NCBI GenBank assembly: GCA_012932295.1
Contig: JAAONU010000018.1
Coordinates: forward strand, 2,784,206 to 2,848,205
DNA from: Cyclina sinensis
Lineage: Eukaryota; Mollusca; Bivalvia; Venerida; Veneridae
DNA length: 64,000 nucleotides
Direction of reading: 5' to 3'
The notes under the pieces are model-generated. The model ran no database searches and was not told where the DNA came from. It saw only the letters and a list, made by a program, of their open reading frames with translations. Made by a program: the position numbers and the translations under genes. Below, piece by piece: positions 45,401-56,135 of the stretch. The number at the start of each line of letters is the position of its first letter. Within the stretch, counting starts at the first letter, position 1.

Positions 45401-48400
45401 TATCTTCCATAACTTTGCAACTCAGTAAAAAAGCAGAAAGCAATTAGCGAAATGTGTCTACAGTTTAACAAAGTGGTCCAGGCAAGACTATTATGCAACA
45501 TAAGACAAAAAAAGTACACGATAAAATGTGTACCATACATAACGACGAATATTGCATATTCTTCACGTTTCACTCGGTTATACAGCACTAGGGTTCTGGA
45601 TAACTATTAGCAAATAGTCGTTTTCTAGTAAGGAAAAAAAGAAAATAAAACAAACATTAAGTAAACTTCTACAGAAATCTTCATTCAGTCATAAACAGTT
45701 TGTTAAAAAAAATAGTACATGGAAGAAAACAAAACAGAACACCTGAAGTTCAGACTAATAAAATCTTAAATCTTAAAAAAAAAATAAATCATCGATCTTT
45801 CAGAAAAATGGATGTATGTGTGATTATGAGGCTTGCTGCTGTTCTTCACAGCTAAACTAATCACCAGCTTTTTAATGAATATGAGTCAACCTGAAAAGGT
45901 AGTTCTTTATTTCTTATAAAGAATAACATAGGTATACAAATTTTACACAGCTTTTACAATCTATAGTAATGTAGTTTACTGAACAATTACCTGTTAAAAA
46001 ATAAAACCCTTGAATTAAAAGAAAATGGAAACATTAGTAACCAGATATATCTACTGTGAAATCATTTTATTTTCCTTGAATGAAATTTCACGCAAACAGA
46101 AAAAATGGTTAGTTCGTGTGGTCATGAATTCACGCTTTTTCCATTTTCATTTTTTTGTAGTTGTTATAAAAATTTGTGCAGACAACAGATATAATGTGCA
46201 TAATCATCCATCATCACATGTTTACATGTCATTATGGCAGTCCCAACAGAATAAACAAGAAATCGGTGGAACCGATGGATGCTCCCCGAATAAATACCAA
46301 TTCCAAAAGGGTATTGTTTAATATGTATTTTTTTTTAAATATGAAAAATAACAAAGGGCAATAACTCCTAAATTATACAAAAAAGAGTTACGGTTCTTAC
46401 ACATTGCACTTATCCTCATAGAGATCTATCTACCAATAAAGTTTCATGTTAATATCTCTTATACTTTGTGAGATATGCCCTGGACAAAAAATAAGTATGA
46501 GAAATTTCAAAAGGAAATAACTAAAAAAATAATAAAGCAAGAGTTATGGTTCTTAAGCACTGCACTGCTCATCAATGAGATCTATCTACTTATAAAGTTT
46601 CAAGTTGATAACTCTTATACTTTGTGAGATATGCCATGGACAAAAAATAAGTATGAGAAATTGCAAAAGGCAATAACTCAAAAATTAATAAAGCAAGAGT
46701 TATGGTTCTTGTGCACTGCACTGCTCATCAATGAGATCTACCTACCTATGAAGTTTGGTCTTGATACCTCTCATAGTTTTTGTGTTATGCTCTGGAAAAT
46801 TATGACGGAAGGATGGACGGACAGGAAGGACGGACGGACAAAGCGGCAACTATATGCTCGCCCTTCGGGGAGCATAAAAATGTGACAGGTCCAGCTGTAA
46901 ACTGGCGTTGACACAAAAAGATCGTCAAAAGAGATTTTACCTACAAGTAACTGACGTCTGACCAATTACACTAAAAAAGTATTGGGTGTAAATAATTCCT
47001 ATGTTCAATCACTTATTTTTTATTGCTACATGTATTTCTTTCCACTTTCGTTCCAGTTAAAAGAGTACCAGTATATGTTGATTTTTTCATCTTAGTTTTT
47101 GGTCATTTTAATTTGCCAATAAATAAATTGAAAATAAATATGAATAAAAAGAAATTCATTGTGCCAATTTGTCAGTTAGAAATTACTAAAGTTCTTCATT
47201 GTACTTTAATTTCTTGAATTCACGCACTGCTGCTAGTGTGAAATACGCAAAAATTCGACCCAAGCAAACAAAAATGATAACACAGTAAATAAATTTCCAT
47301 CAACTTCACCAACAACTATATAAACTTTGGTAAAACTTCCTTAAGATGGCCAAAATTATTGCTTAAATGGACAAATACAATTATCATGCACCTTCTCTTT
47401 ACAGAAAGCCATACAGTACCACTGCATAAACAAGACAACCATATACATGCATCTAACAACTAACTGTAATGTTTCAAAGAACACTTCTTATCAAATTTAA
47501 AGAAATTTGCAGCAACAGTAACTACTTTAACTTTCTGGAACACTTCTCCAGTACCTCTTAGACACTGATGCAATCAATACATTTGTCATTATTTTTCTTT
47601 TTGCATCAATGAAAGAAGTTTTAAATGATTTTAGTAATTAAATGCATGATACTTCAAGGCATGGCTATCATCTCCTGAACTCATCCTAGCTATGTCTATT
47701 ACAGTAATCACTTTTAAACACAGCCCATTTAGCTTACTCGGGCCTTTTATTTTGTATTTGTTACAGGCTCTAAGTTTTTTCTTCGCAAAGATAAAAACAT
47801 CCTGCTTATCCTGCTTATCCTTACCTGGTGCTACCATAATCTCGTGTTTCTTTGACCTAATTCTGAGGAATGTAAGGTCATTTTGTGGGTCAATGTCACG
47901 GACTGTGCTCCTTGCTTTGGTAGCTAGTTGGGTGACCAAACCAGAGTACTGTACAGTGGTGGAATTGTCAAGAGTTGTTCTGATTGGAATTCCTTTAAAA
48001 TAAAAAAAATAATGTCAATTTAATATTAGATAAATTAGCTTTTTCAATATGTGTGCATTAGAAGTTTTCCTTTTTTCTGTTATTTTCAAAGGCTACTCTG
48101 GTTAAATCTCTTCACAAAAGATTTGTGATTAGCATGCATATTATAACATGTAATATTGTTCAACTGTATTCTGTAATACTGCAAATTGTCTTGTTCAAGT
48201 TATGAAGGTACTAAGCTGTTTATCACATATAAGATGATTATTCAATTAAACCAAGAGAACAAGTGTAGACTTGACACGATCTAAACAAAGAATATTTCAT
48301 TTTGATTGTTCGACAAAAAAAGAAATGAAATAAAAATACAACATTTACTGACATGAGCAATGAGAAATAGTGTGTTGCTAAGTTGCTATGTATTTAAATG

Positions 48401-51118
48401 ACTGTTCCTTACCTTCAGTTTGCGAAATAAGCCATACTAGGCCAAAGTCCTCTGGCATGTGAAAACCTGGTAGGGTCTACAATCTTTTAAAGACCATAGG
48501 CCTAATGGACATGTAAGAATTTAGCTTTAGGAACTTAATTTTAAGTGTTTGGGTCTGTAAAATTGGAACTGGGTCAGTGGATTTTCTGAAGCCACCAGTT
48601 CGAATGGCATCCACCTTTGAAAATTTGTTTTGCAAAATATGCCTTTGATAAATTGTGTATAACTAAACTAATAAGTTCAATTTAGCTTTGTACAATAATC
48701 ATTTTTTTTACTTTAATGCAAAAATTGCCATTATGTTATCAATATCCATGGTAACATTACAATGTTCCTTGTCAAACTTACCATCAGCATTGACAATAAT
48801 AAGTCCTATGACTCCCTTGTGAGACTGGATCCTTTTGATGGTATCTTCTACCTCAGACTGTAAAGATTACAAGAACTGAATCAAAAACAGAGCTAGTTAG
48901 CAGAGATTTTAACCTTGTTTTCTAAAAGACCTCATTTCTTGCTAAGTGTAAGAAGAGCAATTCAAACAAATATAAAGCAATATGTAATTTGGGCAAACTT
49001 CTCAGCGAAGTACAAATATATATACCAATAGCAGAGTTCATTAATTATATAATTTTATTGTGATTTCAAATATATAAACACAAATGATATCATTAAAAAA
49101 ATTACCAAAAACACTATATAAATCCTGTACTTTTATTTTTGATAATCGCAAATGTTGTTGTGTTATTCCAAATCAAAAGTTAACATGATCGGGTGAATAA
49201 CACATCCAAGAAAAGACCTTACTACAACTGAAAATGAAAAATATTTGACACTTCTTGAATTAGACATGACTACACCAGAAAATTTCACAATAAAACACTG
49301 CAAACATCTTATCACCTGGTCAATGTGTTAAATACAAAACTTAACCAACAACTGATTAAATATTTCCATTGCTGTGAAAAGTACATGTGACTATCTATTT
49401 TTTTCTTAATGGAGTTAAAAATATTCAGTATAATAACTGTATACAACTGCTACCATTGGTTTTTGAAAATCTAACACATAATTCCATCAAAAGCAGTCAT
49501 ACTTTGTCAGACAATATCACAACAAGAACATTTAGTGCACTCTAACTCACCTTTGCTTCCTAGGAATTAAAATTAATTTGCAGATATTAGAATTTTTACA
49601 ATACACAAAATCTTTATATACATATATGTGCCATAAGAATCCTCAGACTAATATAATTTGTGTTCAAATACTCTGTCAAAGAAACAGAGCTATAATAATT
49701 CCTCAGTGGCAGTACTCGGCAGAGCATCTATCTAAGTCAGTTGCTAAAGCAAATGACTTGTCCCAGGGGTCCTTGGTTAGAGTCCTCAGCTCAGAGTAGT
49801 TTTAAACCTTCTACTGGAATCAGACATAAGTAAGGACAGTGAGCTTATTCAATCCTAAAGATGAATGAGGGAGAAGTGCACACATTCTGAACATCTCTGA
49901 AACTAAGTCTGGCACTTCCAACTTGCATCAGCCCATCTGTCTAGCAGGACCGATTCGACAATTGAGGTGTTAAGTGATGAGCCCAAAATGTTTAAAATTG
50001 TTATACACATTGTGTGAAAATCCCAAAATCAATTTGGCAAGTTTAACACAGACATCACACAATAAATATTGAAATTTAACTTTGTGTAAATCATGAGTCA
50101 GAACATTTAGCCATTTATAGTCCTGACTGAGATGATGCTTACAGGCTAAATCATTACTCCTTAGTGTTTTGAAAACACCTGCTTTAGGTTTGAACAGTTT
50201 TGTTTCAGTTAGAACATTCTTGCCTTTTAAAAATAATTTAGTATTGTCTTTAAATAGTTAAGATTTTCATAATTCTGTAAAATGAAAGTTGCAGAATTTA
50301 TTTTTTACACTAAATGAACCTTGGTTGTATTTCCATTTAGTTTCATTGCAGCTCCTAGTTACCAACTATTTTACAAGAAGTATGACTGTGGTGATATTAT
50401 AAAGAAATTAACTGTTTCCTGCTTTATTCAGGTGCATTTCTGTCACACATATTCTCTGACTGGGTGTTTCTGATCTGTTGTTCCCCCTCCAAACTTTTTA
50501 TTTATATTATTCTTTTGTCAAACAGATTTTCAGGTTTTGTTAAACCTAACATATGACAAATTTCTCAAACGTTTACTTAAAAAGGTAGAAGTGTATAGAA
50601 ACAAGCAGCAGGCCTTTGGCAGGCAACCTGTTGCACTTCCTCAAATATCAAACAAGATTTTTTTGAAATCAGGATCTTTAACTTTCATAGTCTCTTTGTA
50701 AATGCTGTGCTAGTTTAATTTTGTCAATTTCTTAACTGTTAATTAAGTCTAACTAAACAAGAGAAAAAATAATGAAACCTGCAAACAATGAGGACATGTA
50801 TTGTTTTGTATGATAAATAAATAGATAAAAAAGTTAGCATAACAAATAAGAGATAGTTTATAATGGTATCTGTAACAGTTCTTTATACATGTTGTAGGGA
50901 AAAAACTTCAACTTCAACTTATTGCTGCCAAAAGTCAATACTGACAAAAGTGCCAAATTTTGCCTATAATTTCCAAATTCATTCATCACAACATAACAAT
51001 CTATTTATCTGAAAACTGAACAGCTTGATTTTATATTCCCAAGTAAAATGCTAAAGAATAAAAAATAGAAGATGAAAATCAGTATAATTATTGTGTAAAG
51101 AAATTAATAATATACCAT
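42393..51118 (-). CDS. DYNLRB1: Dynein light chain roadblock, four exons
   Basis: A cargo-side light chain of cytoplasmic dynein (also used in ciliary dyneins) that dimerises and binds the intermediate chain. The CDS joins 51118-51116, 48857-48782, 47992-47825 and 42439-42393 into 97 residues, the family length (96). Residues 2-27 read [20 protein letters not shown] then IVNADG. Residues 28-82 carry [18 protein letters not shown] and [18 protein letters not shown]. The C-terminus is [15 protein letters not shown]. All phases agree (0, 1, 1) and all sites are GT-AG. Exon 1 supplies only the start codon, with the donor GTATAT directly after ATG. Whether it corresponds to DYNLRB1 or DYNLRB2 cannot be decided. 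A minus-strand frame running from exon 3 into intron 3 is not the protein. Confidence 0.95.
42440..46278 (-). other. DYNLRB1: Roadblock intron 3, distal part
   Basis: AT-rich intron. A 55-bp tandem duplication (CTTTCTGGAGCAATATTCC-like at 44239 and 44294) is the only structure noted. No gene is supported. Confidence 0.55.
46279..46875. mobile_element. ATGCTCCCCGAA-ended element with 156-bp array
   Basis: Exact 12-bp inverted termini ATGCTCCCCGAA (46279-46290) and TTCGGGGAGCAT (46864-46875). Three units of 156 bp lie between, marked by ATAACT at 46361, 46517 and 46673 and by TTTGTGAGATATGCC. A GGATGGACGGACAGG tract lies before the right end. It is non-coding, and the design parallels the element at 3906-4935. 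Confidence 0.8.
46876..47824 (-). other. DYNLRB1: Roadblock intron 3, proximal part
   Basis: AT-rich, nothing recognised beyond the exon 3 donor GTAAGG at its upper edge. Confidence 0.5.
47825..47992 (-). CDS. DYNLRB1: Roadblock exon 3
   Basis: 168 bases: completes G27 and encodes residues 28-82 ([12 protein letters not shown] ... KKHEIMVAP) plus one base. Acceptor AAAG, donor GTAAGG. Confidence 0.95.
48782..48857 (-). CDS. DYNLRB1: Roadblock exon 2
   Basis: 76 bases: [20 protein letters not shown] and IVNAD plus one base. Acceptor TTACAG, donor GTAAGT. Confidence 0.95.
48858..49700 (-). other. DYNLRB1: Roadblock intron 1, part
   Basis: AT-rich intron sequence, nothing recognised. Confidence 0.5.
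49700..49960 (+). mobile_element. Possible tRNA-derived SINE
   Basis: An A-box-like AGTGGCAGTACTCGG (near 49705) and a B-box-like GGTTAGAGTCC (49775-49785) are followed by non-coding sequence. The A-B spacing is longer than in a standard tRNA, so this is either a diverged SINE or chance. Confidence 0.35.
49961..50905 (-). other. DYNLRB1: Roadblock intron 1, part
   Basis: AT-rich, nothing recognised. Confidence 0.5.
50906..50942 (-). mobile_element. Short LINE 3' tail
   Basis: 37 bases ending GCCAAAAGTCAATACTGAC on the plus strand match the 3' terminus of the PSMA7-intron LINE (9172-9208) at all but one or two positions. It would be an extremely 5'-truncated insertion of the same LINE family. 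Confidence 0.55.
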
Positions 51119-51240
51119 TTTAACGTGTTTCTAGTTGATCTCCGTTCGACAAGTAGTATCTGGAATCGTTGCTAAGGTTTGGGGCATGCGCACTTGGACT
51201 TCCGCTGACATATTAGGTTGTCAATAAATCAAGGCAGATC
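51116..51240 (-). promoter_or_regulatory. DYNLRB1: Roadblock exon 1 (5' UTR plus ATG) and promoter
   Basis: The start codon is 51118-51116 and the donor follows at once. Upstream lie an NRF1-like GCATGCGCA (51184-51192) and an ETS-type ACTTCCG (51198-51204, CGGAAGT on the gene strand), both common in housekeeping promoters. The 5' end of the transcript is not fixed. Confidence 0.55.
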
Positions 51241-52061
51241 TCGGCCCAAATCCGGGAACAACAAACTCCGGACAGTGGTTACTTCCCTTATATTCACTGG
51301 TTTATTTGATAAAATGCCTATTTTCATATAAAGACAAATGAAGCTGTAGAATACGATTCAATGTAACTAGAAAAGAAAACATTAAGAATGTCTAAGCATG
51401 CAAGCTTCGAAAAATAATGATATTATTATTATTATTCTTCCTCCTCCTCTTCTTCTTATTTATTTATTAATTATAATAATAATAATAATAATAAATTAAT
51501 AATAAATTAAAATTGACTATTATTTTTTTTAATGTTGTCAAACTGTCTACAAGTTTGCACCAGTTTACACTGGAAAAAAACCGGCATTGTAAGGATAAAA
51601 TATGTGAATAAAGATCCTATGATAAAACAATTTTCTTATTCATGTCTTATTCATGTCTGTTATTGTTTAAACAGCAGCAACAGCAGCAGGAACATATCCT
51701 GAGTCTGAATCAATAACCTCTACCCATAAGTAACAGTTCATGAAAATCCCAATTCCAGACAATTTTTCTATAAAAAAATCTCTTCTTAGCTTCGAAAAAG
51801 ATTTATATCAAGAAACTTAATTCTATTTTATCAAATCTGTGAAGAAGTGTTATATAAATGTATATACCTTCTAGATAAAATCAGGTATTAATACTTCATA
51901 GATCTTGAACTACCAGAGATAGAATCTATGGTCACAGATTCATTTTAAAACATGAATATACATCTATTACATCAAAGATATCGAATTATGCAGATAATTC
52001 ATGAATTCGTGTCTAATTTGGGGCCGGGTTGACTAGAGACCGGATTGAATTGGGTCGGGTT
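51241..52061. repeat. Intergenic with ATT/AAT microsatellite
   Basis: A compound ATT / CTT / AAT microsatellite occupies 51418-51510. The rest is AT-rich without a recognised gene. Confidence 0.7.
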
Positions 52062-52383
52062 GGGTGAGGGGAAAATCCCGGGATCCGGGACGCCAATGAT
52101 CGTATTAAATAAATAGGGAAACCAATAAACTGTTTTGATTTTGATATTTGTCGTAATTTGTGGCAATAAAAAGTTACATTAATTGATTATATCATATGTA
52201 TTGACCATTATGTTGATTTAAAATTAAGATTAAATTATCATAAGAGCTATACCAGTTTGCATTTTAACTAACCTGAAATGCAGAAATCACAAATAAGATT
52301 ATATCAAACTTATTCTTCATGCCCTTCAGAAATGTATTCAATATTTAGAAATTACTTTATATTTCTGGTGAGTTGTTTAATAT

Positions 52384-52603
52384 ACGTAGCATATCCACGA
52401 ACCTTCAAATAGAAATCCTCTGTTTATGAGTCTCCGGATGCTTTGTTGTGGGAGTCGAGCCCACTCGTCCAGAAAGTCCTGCTGTAGCCCAGGGACCGTG
52501 GTTGGCTGGACTGGGCGAGCAGATATTGCAGTCTGCAGCATGTCCCAGGCGTGCTCACGTAGCATATCCACGAACCTTCAAATAGAAACCCTCTGTTTAT
52601 GAT
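52384..52603 (-). pseudogene. Tc1-like transposase C-terminal piece between 47-bp direct repeats
   Basis: The minus strand reads EHAWDMLQTAISARPVQPTT, then LQQDFLDEWARLPQQSIRRL, which is the C-terminal block of Tc1-type transposases with the final catalytic-domain helix. It is flanked by two near-identical direct repeats starting ACGTAGCATATCCACGAACC (52384-52430 and 52557-52603, one mismatch). A duplication or deletion event probably produced the arrangement. Confidence 0.7.
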
Positions 52604-52866
52604 TTATTTTAGATAATGAAATAAACGAATGTTCATTCAAAACCTATTTTGCTCTGATATTTTTTAAGTTACCACGTACTTTTGGTAATGGTTTATAAAG
52701 AATTTCAGTACCCATATTAGTACGACATTAGAATGCAAATAATAATAATAAAAAGAGTGTCGCAACTATCTCCAATATAAAAAAACACTTAAAATCCATC
52801 AACGATAAAATTAATTTACTATTAATTCACGCTTATACTTTACATGTATAACTTTAACAAAAGGCA

Positions 52867-52897
52867 TGCGCTCATCGATAATTTATCGATGACACCT
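52867..52897. repeat. Short palindrome CATCGATAA/TTATCGATG
   Basis: Nine-base perfect arms around a single T (52873-52891), lying in the gap between the two transposase pieces. Confidence 0.7.
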
Positions 52898-52930
52898 ATG
52901 GCAGATGGTATATTCCCGTTATTACTATTA

Positions 52931-53521
52931 TTATAGTATGGCGTGATCGCGGGCCCATTGAAGACGTGCCTGGATGTGGTGTCGCGTCAATAGGATTCGG
53001 ATTGCTGGCCTTCTAGCCCTCATGCCAGCTGTATGAAGACGGTTCCTGATGGTTTGAATGGAAAGTCTTACACCAGTGGCATTCTGGAAGTCATTTTGGA
53101 GGGCAGTAGCGGTAACAAAGCGCTGACGTCGCGCTTGAACGACAATAAACCGGTCCTCACGCTGAGTTGTGGACCTCTGACAGCCTCCGCCATGCCTATA
53201 CGTGACATGCCCGTAAGTTTGAAACCGTCGCCACATCCTGGCAACGGTGCTCTGGGACACCCCAAGGACACCTGCCACGTGCCTTTGGGAATGCCCAGCC
53301 TCAAGCATCCCTACCCCCCTATTCATCTCCTCATCGTCAATACGCCGTCTTTGCCGTAGATTTGCCATGACCATTTCTAGGTTCGATATAAACGTTACCA
53401 TGCACAAGCAAAGTCTGAATAAAACGGATGTGTACATGAAGGTACATGCCCGCAGTGCACCACTTTTCCAGGGGTATCGCTTTTCCCGTGCATCTCGAGC
53501 CATGTACAGGTAAAAAATCAA
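52931..53521 (-). pseudogene. Tc1-like transposase N-terminal piece
   Basis: The recognisable protein starts near MANLRQRRRIDDEEMNRGVG and holds a helix-turn-helix DNA-binding region (HSQRHVAGVLGVSQSTVARM), then SIQTIRNRLHTAGMRARRP and RLQWARDHA, where the DDE catalytic domain should begin. It stops there. The next catalytic blocks (the first and second aspartates) are absent from the window; only the C-terminal block recurs at 52384-52603. The in-frame extension upstream of MANL to 53521 is not family sequence. The copy cannot transpose. Confidence 0.85.
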
Positions 53522-53705
53522 AATCTGCTGGACAGGTAGGCTTTGGCAAATGAATAAACTACATGTATGAGAAAAAATCAGTTATCTTGAGGTTATCATT
53601 AAAAAGAAATTTAAGAAATAAAAAATGATCCCTATCAAATTTTGAGTAGTATACAATCCCGGATCCCGGCTTTTCTAAAGTCGACCCCGGGATTTTCCCC
53701 CCACC

Positions 53706-53963
53706 ATTGACTTGTACCGGTGATTAGTGTTAGATGTATTCGTGCAATTCGCCCGTGAGACAGAGTTACTTCGAATTTAAGGTAATACAGAAGCAGGTAG
53801 TATAATTTTAGAATTATTTGTCTCGTACATACACACCTGTAACATAATGCTCAACATATGACAAAATAAAGTTTCGACAACAACAAATTCAGTCAGTGTG
53901 TAATTTTATAATAAATATTCGCGATGCAGTACCACACAATATTTGGATTTAAAAGGTTAAACA
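53706..53963. other. Spacer between two mobile elements
   Basis: AT-rich. A GTAATA donor-like site after AATTTAAG near 53780 could belong to an untranslated inositol monophosphatase exon, but this is weak. Confidence 0.3.
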
Positions 53964-54888
53964 GGTATCAAGACGTTTCGGCCCCATAACCATATCGGCA
54001 CTCGTGAAAAAATCGGCCCCAAGACGAATCGGCCCCATTTCATTAGACATTTCGGCCCCTTTTAGGATACAACATATTATATTATTACATACAATGAAAA
54101 GTTTTTGAAACAACTTGTGTAAGCAATTATATTAATTAATCTTTTATCTAATTTGATAGTCGTCAAACTGTAAAAATCAATGTATAATTTGATCTTTTGA
54201 AGGTTTGAGGTTCTTATTAAACAAAGGACTTACCAAGTAATTAAAATGGATAATTGCCTTTCAACTTAACAAACAATTTATAGATACTTTAATTGCGTTT
54301 AAGTAACAAAATACAAAACTGAAGCATTAAGTTCATTAGCCTAGACAAATATCAAAGAAACATAACAAAAAATGGAATTATCACTTTGCAAAAATGACTT
54401 GTTAGTAATCTAAGTATCCGTATATTTGGTACAACCTCAAGCCAGTACTATCAAATGTACAATCATAAGGTGTGATAAAATAATTAACACAATGTATATA
54501 CCAGTTATCGTACATAAGTTAATCCAATCAAATACTTAAAGACGCTTTTCATCTTTTGAACAGTATGCGGCAAGTGTGATAATTCCAAAATATTGATTAG
54601 AATAAAAATTTATATTTTCCAAATTGTTGGTATAAATAGAAAAAATGCGTATAAACCTTTAATTCAAAATGTATTCCGTTTTAAAAACTAAGCTATAATG
54701 AAGTTATAAGATACATTACCTTGACAAAAAAGAGGCATTACTAGCATTTTTGTGATTGCTTACGTATTAAACATTAACATCATGAATACCATTTTACTTT
54801 GGGGCGCATTAGTGCCGATTTGTCTGGGGCCGAAACGTCTTAGCTTTATTGGGGCTGATTCGTCATGGGGCGGAAATGTCTCGAGACT
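53964..54888. mobile_element. 925-bp inverted-repeat element, 9-bp target duplication
   Basis: Flanked by identical GGTTAAACA at 53955-53963 and 54889-54897. The termini GGTATCAAGACGTTTCGG and complement AGTCTCGAGACATTTCCG match at 19 of 24 positions, and clustered CGGCCCC/GGGGCCG motifs lie subterminally on both sides. It is non-coding. A 9-bp duplication with long degenerate termini fits Mutator-like elements (inference). Confidence 0.8.
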
Positions 54889-54897
54889 GGTTAAACA

Positions 54898-55420
54898 CAC
54901 CTAAAACAATCCCACACAGTTTAATTGTAGCATCAAGCTGAAACATTATTTAAGTTTCTGAAGGTGTTATCTTTCTCTGTTTCTGGGTTGAAGCAATCAC
55001 TTTAAGACTTCTGAAAGTGTTTTTTGTTTCTGTATGACATTTTGATTATTTTTTGATAGTAGGATATACTGAAATATTCCCTTCGGTTGGAAAATCAATA
55101 ATTGATTTTCATTTCACTGACTGACTTTAGAACACTAAAACCAGGGTTGGATTCAGATCTGTGACATTTGTTTTGTAGGTCAACCAGACTAGTTTTATGA
55201 ATAACTATGAATAATTGAATATTTTGAAATCTTTTTAACACTTTTCATCATCAAAATTGTGTTAATATTTATCTCAAACCATGTGTTTTTCACCTCTCAT
55301 GTTAAAGAGGCATACACTAGAATTTACATGTATTATTTTTCATTTCATTCAATTTCATACAAAAACTGAAAGACATTAAACAAAGCATGTCTTCATGTCA
55401 GACAAAAATTTGTAGTTAAC
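54898..55420. other. Intergenic, nothing recognised
   Basis: AT-rich. Confidence 0.5.
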
Positions 55421-55862
55421 ACCGGATAGATAAGGCATTCCCAACAGCCTTGCTGTTGGGCTAGCTCTTTAGGGACATGGTTGGAGTATCTGAGAACATA
55501 AGCAAGTTAAGCAGCATGTTCTAGGGTTAGTACTTGGATCATGGGTGTCCCAAATTGAGCTCATAGGCCAGGTTACTAAATTGGTGGCAGTGGTAATTCC
55601 ATGAATCTTTGCTGGCTCTTTAGCTTGGTTAGTGCCTGTGTGCAGGGTAGAGTTGAGTCCCTTGCACGGTTGGAGCAGAATGGGGCTGTCTGTAGGAAGC
55701 TGTACAGTAGATGCTCTGCTCCTAGAGGTTAAAGAGGGGAGGAGTGTAGTGGAAACCAGATAGATAAGGCATTCCCAACAGCCTTGATGTTGGGCTAGCT
55801 CTTTAGTTACATGGTTGGTGTGTCTGAGAATGTTAGCAAGTTAAGCAATGTTATCTGGGGAC
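55421..55862 (+). mobile_element. 5S-rRNA-like retroposon, head-to-tail dimer
   Basis: A unit beginning ACCGGATAGATAAGGCATTC (55421) starts again at 55755 and is truncated near 55862. At 55503-55548 it carries AAGTTAAGCAG, then GGTTAGTACTTGGAT, the order and near-exact sequence of the internal promoter boxes of 5S rRNA genes. The rest does not match 5S rRNA, so this is best read as a 5S-derived SINE (SINE3-like) rather than a 5S gene. Confidence 0.55.
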
Positions 55863-56047
55863 TGGGGACATTTAATGAGTTCTAGTTATATTCTGAGATT
55901 TTTTAAAAATGATTGTTTTTTATTATTATTATTCAGGTCTAATTAGAAACTGTTGATTTCTGTCATTTTACACTTTAATCTTAATTTATGGTAATACTAG
56001 TCAGCATAATGTTGCTTTAGATTGACTTAATATGTTAATCATTACAG
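55863..56047 (+). other. Upstream flank of IMPA1 coding exon 1
   Basis: AT-rich with an ATTACAG acceptor at its right edge, implying a non-coding first exon further upstream that I cannot place. Confidence 0.45.
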
Positions 56048-56072
56048 AATCACCAGATAGAAAAATTGTAAG

Positions 56073-56135
56073 ATGGGGGATGAAGTACAGGAATTCTTTA
56101 AAACAGGTCTGGCTGTTGCAAAGGAGGCAGGAGAG
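56073..56135 (+). CDS. IMPA1: IMPA1 coding exon 1
   Basis: Residues 1-21, ending KEAGE at a GTAATA donor. The exon begins at 56048 after ATTACAG, with 25 bases of 5' UTR before the ATG. Confidence 0.93.

Larger units (their letters stand above)
52062..53705. mobile_element. Inverted-repeat element enclosing Tc1 remnants
   Basis: The left end GGGGAAAATCCCGGGATCCG (52069) reappears inverted at the right end (53656-53704), where GGGATTTTCCCC and GGATCCCGG are separated by a short insert. Between them are an N-terminal and a C-terminal piece of a Tc1-like transposase in the same minus orientation. The outer repeats are unlike Tc1 termini, so a Tc1 copy may have inserted into a different element. 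Confidence 0.55.

Noticed and set aside
48413..48476. 64-base exon-like segment in roadblock intron 2 with AG and GTAAGG borders
   Set aside because: In the phase required after exon 2 it runs into a TGA and would break the protein. It is probably a chance pseudo-exon, though a poison exon is conceivable.
53033..53513. Plus-strand frames of 88-108 codons
   Set aside because: They are antisense shadows of the Tc1-like transposase fragment on the minus strand.
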